In this document: in pieces, positions 1 to 6,493 of the stretch
How positions within the stretch are numbered: position 1 is the stretch's first letter
Layout of the letters: every line of letters begins with the position of its first letter
Source: Nocardioides sp.
GTDB taxonomy: Bacteria; Actinomycetota; Actinomycetes; Propionibacteriales; Nocardioidaceae
Direction of reading: 5' to 3'
Assembly: GCA_030145945.1 (NCBI GenBank)
Contig: JASLDK010000291.1
Span: 1 to 6,493, forward strand
Length of the DNA: 6,493 bases
Notes under the pieces: model-generated
Told to the model about the DNA's origin: nothing
Seen by the model: the letters and a program-made list of their open reading frames with translations, nothing else
Database searches by the model: none
Translations under genes and position numbers: made by a program

Positions 1-2
1 CC

Positions 3-785
3 CGAGCCGGATGCCTGGGCATCCAGAACATGCGCAGCGTCGGCGGCCTGGGCCGAGCGGACTGGCTCCCGCTGGTCCCGGTCTTCGCCGACGCCTGCAA
101 TGCAGCGGGCGACGATCCGCTCCGCGGGCCGATCCTCAGCAGGACGCTCGCCTCCTGTCCCCCCGAGTTCCGGATGGCCGTCCACGAGCAGTTGGACGGT
201 CCCCTGGCCGAGCCGCGGCGGGCGACCTCGTGGACCCGGACCCGGCGCAACCGCCACTTCAGCCACGCCTCGCGGCTCGCGGCACAGATCGCGGGAGACC
301 GTGCCGGCGAGACCATGCTGGCGCGCCTGCTGTTCGAGGTGCTCTACGACTTCCGCGCCACCCACATCGTGACGTCGTCCTTCCTCCTGGTCGCCTCCCC
401 GTTCGCTGACGCGGTCCGCGAGTGCCTCTGCGCCCAGGCGCTCAGTGGCCCCGACGAGATCACCCGGCACGGCGCAGCCATCGCGTTCGCGAACCTGATG
501 ATCCCCTTCGACACGGCCGACCCCGCCCCTTGGCTGGCTTCCGACGACCCGGTGATCCACAGCGCCGGGCTGACCATCTGCGGGTTCGCCGGCGTACCGC
601 TTCAGCGTGACCTGCTGCTCGAACTCACGACGACCCTCGACCAGGTCGGTTCGGACGCCCTCTTCGCGGCCGGCATGTCACAGCAGTCGGAGCTCGCCGA
701 GATCGCTGTCGACCCACGACTGCCGGTCGACGTACGCGAGGCCGCGGCCTGGTGGCAGCGCGTCGGCGGCCGGATCACGACCTGA
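3..785 (+). CDS. Hypothetical helical protein with HEAT-like C-terminus (5' end probably outside window)
   Basis: I do not recognise this protein. The frame is open from the left edge to a TGA at 783-785. The first ATG is at position 30 and would give 251 residues, but no Shine-Dalgarno precedes it and the frame stays open upstream, so the true start probably lies outside the window. Numbering from that ATG, the sequence is rich in Ala and Leu, has no signal peptide or clear membrane segment, and looks all-helical. Residues 173-187 (DDPVIHSAGLTICGF) and 229-247 (Pro-Val-Asp-Val-Arg-Glu-Ala-Ala-Ala-Trp-Trp at its core) resemble HEAT-repeat helices, which usually make protein-protein contact surfaces. 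That is a pattern judgement, not a family assignment. A basic stretch lies at residues 63-75. The gene converges on the Abi-alpha-like gene, with 16 bp between the stops. Codon use matches its neighbours. That it is a coding gene is likely; its function is unknown. Confidence 0.65.
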   Translation, partial: RAGCLGIQNMRSVGGLGRADWLPLVPVFADACNAAGDDPLRGPILSRTLASCPPEFRMAVHEQLDGPLAEPRRATSWTRTRRNRHFSHASRLAAQIAGDRAGETMLARLLFEVLYDFRATHIVTSSFLLVASPFADAVRECLCAQALSGPDEITRHGAAIAFANLMIPFDTADPAPWLASDDPVIHSAGLTICGFAGVPLQRDLLLELTTTLDQVGSDALFAAGMSQQSELAEIAVDPRLPVDVREAAAWWQRVGGRITT

Positions 786-809
786 CCCCCGGGCGGGAGG
801 ATCAGTCGT
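777..809. terminator. Hairpin over both stop codons of the convergent gene pair, possible bidirectional terminator
   Basis: The left arm ACGAC-C-TGA (777-785) pairs with TCA-GTCGT (802-809), giving 8 bp with one bulged C at 782. Inside it, 786-787 can pair with 799-800 and 789-790 with 796-797, leaving a loop at 791-795 and a bulged A at 801. Both stop codons, TGA 783-785 on plus and TCA 802-804 (TGA on minus), are paired with each other in the stem. No T-tract follows on either strand, which is common for GC-rich actinobacterial terminators but leaves the call uncertain. Confidence 0.4.
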
Positions 810-1722
810 CGGCGGCGGGCGGCGCCTCGTGCTCGGGGAGGTCCCCGCTCCGGGCCGTTGCCTCGTCGACGAGGGCGAGCTTGCAGAACTCCTCACCGAA
901 CGGCGTGAGGTGGATGCTGCGACGAACGACCTTGGTGAACTTCACCGAGTGCAGGGCGGCCAGCACGTCCGGCTGGGCCTCGAGCACCTGGTACTCCATG
1001 TGGTCCTGGACGGCCTCGCGGGAGAACCAGACCAGGCCGAGCCGGAACAGGTTGTTGAGGTACGACGGCACCTGCTCGAGATAGCGCAGGCCGGCGCGCG
1101 GTCCGACCATGTTGAGACCGGGCGCGAGCAGTTGGCTGCTGACCATGCCGATCGGTCCGCCGGTGCGGACGTCGACGCTGGGCTGCGGGCCGTTGCGCAG
1201 CAACATGACCAGGATCCGCGCCTCGTCGGGGGCGAGCTCGTCGAGGATCCGGTCGAAGGCCGGGTGACGGTCGTCCTGGCTCCACACGTCGCGGGAGCGT
1301 TCGAGCAGGTCGTTGCCGCGTTCACGCAGGGTCTGCGGACGACTGGCGAGGACCTGACCGTCCACGACCGGCGTGGCTGCGGCGACGGCGCGGTCACTCG
1401 CGCCGCCCATGGACTCACCGGCGCGGGTCAGTGCCTGCGCCACGGGGACTCCGCCGCCGACCTGGCGGGCGACCTCGCCGAGCGCGTTGACATAGCTGCC
1501 GACGTCGCGGATCAGGGAGGCCGCCTCGGTGCGGCTGGTGACGGCCTTGCCGACCCGCATCCAGTTGCGTCCGGTGGCGCGCACCCCCCAGCTCGCGGTG
1601 TGGAGGGCGGCCGATCCGGCCACGCGGGCCAGGCCCGGCAGCGACTCGGCGACGGCAGGGGTGGACAACGCGGGCAGCGCAGGCAGCCGCGGGAGTCCGT
1701 CCTTGTCGAGGTCCTCGGTCAT
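802..1722 (-). CDS. Abi-alpha-like (DUF4393-type) protein, function unknown
   Basis: This is a 306-residue soluble protein with no signal peptide or membrane segment. The call to the Abi-alpha (DUF4393) family rests on its layout. A helical N-terminal half of variable, Ala/Arg-rich sequence (about 25-145) is followed by HPAFDRILDELAPDEARIL at 153-171, where the Asp/Glu-Leu-Ser/Ala-Pro-Asp-Glu-Ala core is typical. Then come VDVRTGG (183-189), a Leu-Gly-Leu-Val segment (228-231) and a C-terminal ending around IHLTPFGEEFC (270-280), which reads like a small winged-helix or beta hairpin. The family name comes from supposed abortive-infection proteins, but most members, including this type, have no demonstrated activity. 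I chose ATG at 1722 because GGAAGG lies five bases upstream. An in-frame ATG at 1836 would extend the protein by 38 Ser/Pro/Asp-rich residues into the upstream gene and has no support. The gene lies 31 bp downstream of the DUF445 gene and is probably co-transcribed with it. The tail is acidic (EHEAPPAADD). The family call is moderate; the coding call is strong. Confidence 0.7.
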   Translation of the reverse strand: MTEDLDKDGLPRLPALPALSTPAVAESLPGLARVAGSAALHTASWGVRATGRNWMRVGKAVTSRTEAASLIRDVGSYVNALGEVARQVGGGVPVAQALTRAGESMGGASDRAVAAATPVVDGQVLASRPQTLRERGNDLLERSRDVWSQDDRHPAFDRILDELAPDEARILVMLLRNGPQPSVDVRTGGPIGMVSSQLLAPGLNMVGPRAGLRYLEQVPSYLNNLFRLGLVWFSREAVQDHMEYQVLEAQPDVLAALHSVKFTKVVRRSIHLTPFGEEFCKLALVDEATARSGDLPEHEAPPAADD

Positions 1723-1723
1723 G

Positions 1724-1758
1724 TCAGCCTTCCAGTCACACGGGTCACGCGAATCACG
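1724..1758 (-). repeat. Three tandem 9-bp units carrying in-frame TGA codons at the end of the DUF445 gene
   Basis: Read on the minus strand, three imperfect nonamers CGTGATTCG, CGTGACCCG and TGTGACTGG run head to tail (1758-1732). Each carries GTGA at the same phase. Because the period is a multiple of three, the stop codon of the DUF445 gene (1756-1754) is followed by further in-frame TGA codons at 1747-1745 and 1738-1736. A fourth lies at 1726-1724, outside the repeat. The last unit runs into the GGAAGG ribosome binding site of the next gene. Whether this is a small duplication or a selected stop cluster cannot be told here. Confidence 0.5.
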
Positions 1759-3091
1759 GGGGGAATCCGGGGATCCAGCCCCAATTGAAGATGCCGAGAT
1801 GGATGAATCCGCCGGCGGCTCCCATGATCGCGCCATGGGCGTAGAGCATCCACTCGTCCTCCTTGATGGCCGAGCGCATCATCTCCACGAAGTCCTTGGG
1901 AGGCAGTTCCTTGGTACGCCGGGCAATGAGCACCCGGATCTTCTCCGACTGCTTCTTGCTGAACTCCGCGTCCCGGAACGGCGTGATCGTGCGACCCACC
2001 GCCTCCTGGGCGAAGGAGTCCTTGATGCTGTCGTACCTCTTGCCGCCGAGCGCCACGTTGACCGCGCCCCGCAACGGACCGGCCGCCTTGTCGATCGCGG
2101 GCCGCATCGCGGTCGCGATCATCTGGCGGGTGCGGTCGCCGCGAGGACCGTCCATCAAGAAGTCGCCGATCCGTTCGAGCGTGATCACGTCGTCGGCGAT
2201 GATCCGCGCGTAGACCTCGGCGCACTCGTCCTGGCGGCGCAGGAACAGGCCCTGCACCTTGATGCCGAAGATCCGCTTCGCCTCCGGCGGGTCGAAGATC
2301 AACCACATGCCGAGCAGGTTGGTGATCCAACCGACGACGACACCCAGCAGCGGCAGCAGCCACGCCTGGTGCCAGGTCTGGTCGATGATGGCGACCGGGA
2401 TCCCGAGCATGAACCCGAACACGAAGCCGAAGGCGACCATCAGGTTGAGCTCGCGCTGGCCGACGTCCTTGAAGACCTTGACGACCAGCTCCGGGTTCTT
2501 CCGGAAGTGGTCGATCACCATGATCTTCGGGTCGAGCAGCTGGTTGATGTGAACACCGATCTCGTCGGTGATCGTCTTCACCACGCCCGGCAGTTGGGCC
2601 TGCACGCGGTCGATCACGGCCTGACGCACGGGCTTCGGCAGGTCACGCCACAGGCGCGGGTGCTCACGCATCATCACCTCGTCGACCAGCGCCGGGAGGT
2701 CCGGGCGGAAGACGTAGACGATGTGCTCGGCGATCTGGTCCGGCTCGAGCTGGGCATAGAACTCAGCCGGCGTGCCGAGCTTGGCGATCACCTTGTCGAC
2801 GGCGATGCTGCCCATCTTGGCGGCCCGGGCGGGGACGATGCCCTGCCAACCGAGCCCGCCGTCCATCCAGCCGGGGATCTCCTGGAGCTTGCGCGGCAGG
2901 ACGCCGGCGACCTCCTTGAGGCCGGGGATCCGGAATCCGTGGAAGTTGATCGGCTTGAACAGCATCCACAGGCCCGACCAGTTGATCAGCCAACCGATGA
3001 TGCCGGTGAAGAACGGGATCGACACGAAGGCGAACCAGTCGACGTGCTCTGCCCAGTCGTTGAGCCAGCTCAGCACAGCGTCCACGCCCAC
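1754..3091 (-). CDS. DUF445 family membrane protein with duplicated motif
   Basis: This 445-residue integral membrane protein matches the DUF445 family (related to Bacillus YheB), whose function is not established. The family signature, a Gly-rich membrane helix with Gly-x-x-x-Asn followed by a Phe-x-Pro turn, appears twice. The first copy is IGWLINWSGLWMLFKP at 32-47, followed by a Gly-Phe/Pro-Arg-Lys stretch to residue 70. The second is VGWITNLLGMWLIFDP at 253-268, followed by GIKVQGLFLRRQDE at 276-289. Predicted membrane segments lie at about 20-45, 216-236, 243-266 and 418-438 (Gly-rich, GAIMGAAGGFIHLG). Long soluble helical regions fill 60-215 and 285-415. The translated start is GTG at 3091, with GGGA six bases upstream. 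GTG at 3085 (residue 3) is equally plausible because GAGG sits five bases before it. It is separated from hspR by 149 bp, so it probably has its own promoter, and it is followed closely by the Abi-alpha-like gene. The family call is good; the molecular role is unknown. Confidence 0.85.
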   Translation of the reverse strand: MGVDAVLSWLNDWAEHVDWFAFVSIPFFTGIIGWLINWSGLWMLFKPINFHGFRIPGLKEVAGVLPRKLQEIPGWMDGGLGWQGIVPARAAKMGSIAVDKVIAKLGTPAEFYAQLEPDQIAEHIVYVFRPDLPALVDEVMMREHPRLWRDLPKPVRQAVIDRVQAQLPGVVKTITDEIGVHINQLLDPKIMVIDHFRKNPELVVKVFKDVGQRELNLMVAFGFVFGFMLGIPVAIIDQTWHQAWLLPLLGVVVGWITNLLGMWLIFDPPEAKRIFGIKVQGLFLRRQDECAEVYARIIADDVITLERIGDFLMDGPRGDRTRQMIATAMRPAIDKAAGPLRGAVNVALGGKRYDSIKDSFAQEAVGRTITPFRDAEFSKKQSEKIRVLIARRTKELPPKDFVEMMRSAIKEDEWMLYAHGAIMGAAGGFIHLGIFNWGWIPGFPP

Positions 3092-3105
3092 CTCTCGTCC
3101 CGCGG

Positions 3106-3153
3106 CACCGTTCGTGCCCCCGCCTGTCCAGCCCCAGCGCCGGTCGAACGGTG
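3106..3153. promoter_or_regulatory. 9-bp perfect inverted repeat upstream of the DUF445 gene
   Basis: CACCGTTCG at 3106-3114 is repeated as its exact reverse complement CGAACGGTG at 3145-3153, with 30 bp between the arms. It lies 15 bp upstream of the DUF445 GTG start, in its 5' untranslated or promoter region. It could be a two-site operator or a long-loop stem in the leader RNA. It does not match the HAIR consensus of HspR (CTTGAGT-N7-ACTCAAG). I found no convincing -35/-10 pair in this gap; TAACCT (minus strand, 3172-3167) fits a loose -10 but lacks a good -35. Low confidence that it is functional. Confidence 0.3.
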
Positions 3154-3163
3154 TCCGACGCCG

Positions 3164-3206
3164 CTGAGGTTAGTGCCTGCTCTGGTAACAGATACAGGGA
3201 TCTCAG
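3164..3206 (-). terminator. Imperfect stem-loop after hspR, candidate terminator of the chaperone operon
   Basis: Three nested paired segments are visible: CTGAG 3164-3168 with CTCAG 3202-3206, CCTG 3176-3179 with CAGG 3195-3198, and TCTG 3181-3184 with CAGA 3189-3192, around the four-base loop 3185-3188. It starts 35 bp past the hspR stop, where the dnaK operon transcript should end before the DUF445 gene. There is no T-tract on the minus strand after it and the internal loops are uneven, so it is only a candidate. The rest of the 149-bp gap (3092-3240) holds no gene that I can support. Confidence 0.28.
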
Positions 3207-3240
3207 GTCACGGTGTCACAGGAAACGGCGGGCAGGCATC

Positions 3241-3690
3241 TCAGGAGCCGCGGCGCCAGACCACGATCGACTGACCGACCGGGGCTCCGGGAAGTGCCGG
3301 CAGATTGCTGCGGGGGACGGCCGGGCGAGCAGCCGCAGCCTGGCGGAGCGCCTCCTGGGCGCGCTCGAGCTCGGCGACGAGCTCGGCGTTGCGGGCGCGG
3401 AGGGCGGCAACGGCGTTCTCGAGGTCGAGGATCCGCTTGACCCCCTCGATGCCGATGCCGGAGGCGGTCAGGTCCGCGATCTCACGCAGGCGCTCGATGT
3501 CGCGGTAGGAATAACGACGGCCACCGCCGCCGGTGCGTCCGGGGGTGATCAGCCCGACCCGCTCGTAGGTGCGCAGCGTCTGCGGGTGCAGGCCGCTGAG
3601 CTGCGCGGCGACGCTGATGACGTAGACCGCCTCCTCCTCACCCGGAGGCCCGAAGGCCCCCGGGTTCGGAACAGGATTGCGGGTCGACAT
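3241..3690 (-). CDS. hspR: HspR, MerR-family heat-shock repressor
   Basis: HspR is the autoregulatory repressor of the actinobacterial dnaK operon. In characterised relatives (Streptomyces, Mycobacterium) it binds HAIR inverted repeats upstream of dnaK and needs DnaK as co-repressor, so chaperone titration by misfolded protein releases the operon. The 149-residue sequence shows a MerR DNA-binding head: helix-turn-helix at about 23-47, with SVAAQLSGLHPQTLRTYE (26-43), and the wing GGGGRRYSYRDIERL (54-68). A helix at 77-91 includes GVKRILDLE (83-91), and a coiled-coil dimerisation helix runs about 88-120. The C-terminal SIVVWRRGS matches the conserved Val-Val-Trp tail of mycobacterial HspR. The N-terminal 20 residues are Pro/Gly-rich and variable. 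The ATG shares its A with the dnaJ TGA stop (TGATG), and a weak GAGG lies inside the dnaJ end, so translation is probably coupled to dnaJ. Its operator is not in the window. Confidence 0.95.
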   Translation of the reverse strand: MSTRNPVPNPGAFGPPGEEEAVYVISVAAQLSGLHPQTLRTYERVGLITPGRTGGGGRRYSYRDIERLREIADLTASGIGIEGVKRILDLENAVAALRARNAELVAELERAQEALRQAAAARPAVPRSNLPALPGAPVGQSIVVWRRGS

Positions 3691-4886
3691 CAGTTGGCCT
3701 CACTGAACAGGCCCGAGCGCAGGTTGGCATCGGCGGTCGCCGCTGCATAGGCCTCGAGTGCGGCCTTCGCCTCACCGTCGAGACTGCTCGGCACCTGCAC
3801 CTCGACCGTGGCCAACAGGTCGCCGTGGCTGCCGTCGGGGCGCGCCGCGCCCTTGTTGCGGACGCGGAAGGTTCGGCCGTTCGGCGTACCGGCAGGCACC
3901 TTGAGGGTCACCGGAGCCCCGCCCAGGGTGGGCACCTTGATCTCCGCGCCCAGGGCGAGCTCGGCGAAGGAGACGGGTACGTCGACCGTCAGGTGCTCGC
4001 CCTTGCGGCCGAACACCCGGTGACCGGTGACCTTGACGGTGACGTAGAGGTCACCGGCAGGGCCGCCGTTGTCACCAGCAGCACCCTTGCCACGCAGCCG
4101 GATCCGCTGACCGTCCTTGACCCCGGCAGGGATCTTGGCCTGGATGGTGCGCGTCGCCCGGCCCTGACCGGTGCCCCGACAGGCGGGGCACGGGTCGTCG
4201 TAGACGAGCTGTCGTCCGCCGCACGACGGGCAGGTCTCGTTCATCGAGAACCCGCCGCCGACCGACGCGGTGACGACTCCGCTGCCGTTGCAGGTCGGGC
4301 AGACGTGCGGCTGGGTGCCGGGTTTGCCGCCCGTGCCGTGGCACGTCGCGCACGCTCCGTCGGAGCTGACCCGCAACGAGACCGTGGCGCCGTCGAGTGC
4401 CTCGGTGAAACCGATGGTCGCCGTCGTCTCCAGGTCCGCGCCCCGCGCAGCACGCGGAGCCCGCGAACGACCCCGTCCGCCGCCACCGAAGAGGTCGCCG
4501 AACAGGTCGCCGAAGCCACCCCCACCGCCACCAGCCCGGTCGCGGAGCAGATCCTCGACATTGACGCCGCCGCCGAACCCGCCACCGAAACCGCCCGCGC
4601 CACCGCCGAAGCCGGCCCCCGCAGGGAACCCGCCACGGCTGAACATGTCCCGGGCCTGGTCGTACTTCTTGCGCTTGTCGGCGTCCCCGACGACGTCGTA
4701 CGCCTCCGCCACCGCCTTGAACGTGTCGTGCTTGGCGGTGTCGTCGGGGTGCGAGTCGGGGTGGTTGGCGCGCGCAAGCTTGCGGTAGGCCTTCTTGATC
4801 TCGTCCTGCGTCGCCGACTTCGCGACCCCGAGCACCTGGTAGAAGTCCTTGGTCGCCCAGTCGGACCGAATTCCGTCATCGCTCAT
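3690..4886 (-). CDS. dnaJ: DnaJ, Hsp40 co-chaperone (type I, zinc-binding)
   Basis: DnaJ delivers unfolded substrates to DnaK and stimulates its ATPase in the cytoplasm. The 398 residues show the full type I order. The J domain is at about 13-78, with the catalytic HPD at 42-44 and KKAYRKLARANH before it. The Gly/Phe-rich linker (84-139) has repeated Gly-Gly-Phe and two DLFG units. The zinc domain has four Cys pairs at 179/182, 196/199, 219/222 and 233/236, and is followed by two beta-sandwich substrate domains from about 245 and a dimerisation tail. Three zinc repeats are canonical (CATCHGTG, CPTCNGSG, CPACRGTG), but the third reads CPSCGGRQ, keeping both cysteines and losing the final Gly. 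The substrate domain keeps IPAGVKDGQRIRLRGKG and GTPNGRTFRVRNKG. This DnaJ with an N-terminal SDW-type extension is the DnaJ1 form linked to grpE and hspR. The ATG at 4886 has a strong GGGAGGTG ribosome binding site, the clearest in the operon. The gene overlaps hspR by one base. Confidence 0.97.
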   Translation of the reverse strand: MSDDGIRSDWATKDFYQVLGVAKSATQDEIKKAYRKLARANHPDSHPDDTAKHDTFKAVAEAYDVVGDADKRKKYDQARDMFSRGGFPAGAGFGGGAGGFGGGFGGGVNVEDLLRDRAGGGGGGFGDLFGDLFGGGGRGRSRAPRAARGADLETTATIGFTEALDGATVSLRVSSDGACATCHGTGGKPGTQPHVCPTCNGSGVVTASVGGGFSMNETCPSCGGRQLVYDDPCPACRGTGQGRATRTIQAKIPAGVKDGQRIRLRGKGAAGDNGGPAGDLYVTVKVTGHRVFGRKGEHLTVDVPVSFAELALGAEIKVPTLGGAPVTLKVPAGTPNGRTFRVRNKGAARPDGSHGDLLATVEVQVPSSLDGEAKAALEAYAAATADANLRSGLFSEAN

Positions 4887-4925
4887 CCGCGCACACCTCC
4901 CTTCTCGTCGTTGTCATGGCCATCA

Positions 4926-5500
4926 TCAAGCGGGGTCGACCACCAGCACCTGCGCCGCGCGGACCACCCGGTCGCCGATCTTGTAGCCGGCCTTGGTGAT
5001 CACCTTGCAGGTCGTCACCTCGACCTCGGCATCGGCACCGATGTGCGAGAGCGCTTCGTGGATCGTCGGGTCGAAGGCGTCGCCCGCCTCGCCGAACTTC
5101 ACCAGACCCACGCCCGCGACGACCCGTTCGAGCTGCTCGGCGGTGGCCTTGAAGCCGCCCTCGAGCGCCTCGTGCTCGCGGGCCCGGTCGATCGTGTCGA
5201 GCACGTCGATGATCGGGGCGAGCGCGGCGTACGTCGCATTCTCCTTGATCAGCTCGCGGTCCCGCTCGACACGGCGCTTGTAGTTGAGGAACTCGGCCTG
5301 CAGGCGCTGCAGGTCGAGGGTCCGCTCCTCGAGCGCCATCTTCGTGACGGTGAGCTCGTCGGTCTCGAGCTCGGATGCCTCGGGGACCTCAGCGCTCTCG
5401 GCGTCTGCAGGAGCCTCGACGGCCTCCGGCTGGTCGCCCTCGGGCGAGGGAGTCGCAGTCTCCTGCGACTCCCCCTCCTCCGGGTTGACGTTGTCGTCGG

Positions 5501-5504
<4 letters not shown>
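4926..5504 (-). CDS. grpE: GrpE, nucleotide exchange factor for DnaK
   Basis: GrpE is a homodimeric cytoplasmic exchange factor that releases ADP from DnaK and so resets the Hsp70 cycle; its long helix also acts as a thermosensor in studied members. The 192 residues begin with a disordered acidic tail (1-50, Glu/Ala/Pro-rich), then the long coiled-coil helix (about 51-95) containing LQRLQAEFLNYKRRVERD (65-82). A four-helix-bundle dimer region follows, with APIIDVLDTIDRA (96-108), and then the beta domain with FDPTIHEAL (144-152) and GYKIGDRVVRAAQVLV (173-188), the DnaK-contact wing. Length and motifs are normal. The start is GTG at 5504, which overlaps the dnaK TGA stop as GTGA, with GAGGG nine bases upstream inside dnaK, so translation is probably coupled to dnaK. 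The stop is doubled (TGATGA, 4928-4923). Confidence 0.97.

Positions 5505-6493
<989 letters not shown>

Noticed and set aside
607..1788. A 393-codon plus-strand frame crossing the convergent stop region
   Set aside because: It overlaps two better-supported genes, and most of its length mirrors the Abi-alpha-like gene.
1723..1836. Upstream ATG at 1836 as the start of the Abi-alpha-like protein
   Set aside because: The added 38 residues are low-complexity, lie inside the DUF445 coding region and have no ribosome binding site, whereas ATG 1722 has GGAAGG five bases upstream.
1529..3274. A 581-codon plus-strand open frame opposite the DUF445 and Abi-alpha-like genes
   Set aside because: His/Asp/Arg-rich antisense shadow of a gene with membrane segments and family motifs; no ribosome binding site and no recognisable domain.
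4480..4640. Repetitive GC-rich tract that could be taken for a repeat element
   Set aside because: It encodes the Gly/Phe-rich linker of DnaJ, where repeated glycine codons are normal.

Overview
The window is GC-rich throughout and all its genes have the strong G/C third-position bias of a high-GC actinobacterium. The gene order dnaK-grpE-dnaJ-hspR is the classic actinobacterial heat-shock operon, where a MerR-like HspR repressor replaces HrcA/CIRCE control. A Nocardioidaceae-like host (Propionibacteriales) is a reasonable guess from protein style, but the sequence alone does not prove it.

Layout. All genes but the first are on the minus strand, so they read from right to left. From the right edge: the 3' half of dnaK (the N-terminal ATPase half lies outside the window), grpE (GTG start overlapping the dnaK stop), a 39-bp gap, dnaJ with a strong Shine-Dalgarno, and hspR (ATG overlapping the dnaJ stop by one base). 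A 149-bp non-coding gap follows, with terminator-like and inverted-repeat structure. Next is a two-gene unit: a 445-residue DUF445 membrane protein with a duplicated Gly-Trp...Asn motif, then, 31 bp downstream, a 306-residue soluble protein resembling the Abi-alpha (DUF4393) family. On the plus strand the left edge carries the C-terminal part of an unrecognised helical, HEAT-like protein. It converges on the Abi-alpha-like gene with only 16 bp between the stop codons, and a hairpin spans both stops.

How the genes work together. DnaK, GrpE and DnaJ form the Hsp70 folding cycle: DnaJ delivers substrate and triggers ATP hydrolysis, and GrpE exchanges the nucleotide. HspR, encoded last, is expected to repress the operon at HAIR sites upstream of dnaK, outside this window, with DnaK as co-repressor. 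The DUF445/Abi-alpha-like pair is probably co-transcribed and has no established function. It is the least understood part of the window and the best candidate for new biology. The rest is a standard housekeeping region, and no mobile element, RNA gene, CRISPR array or origin was seen.
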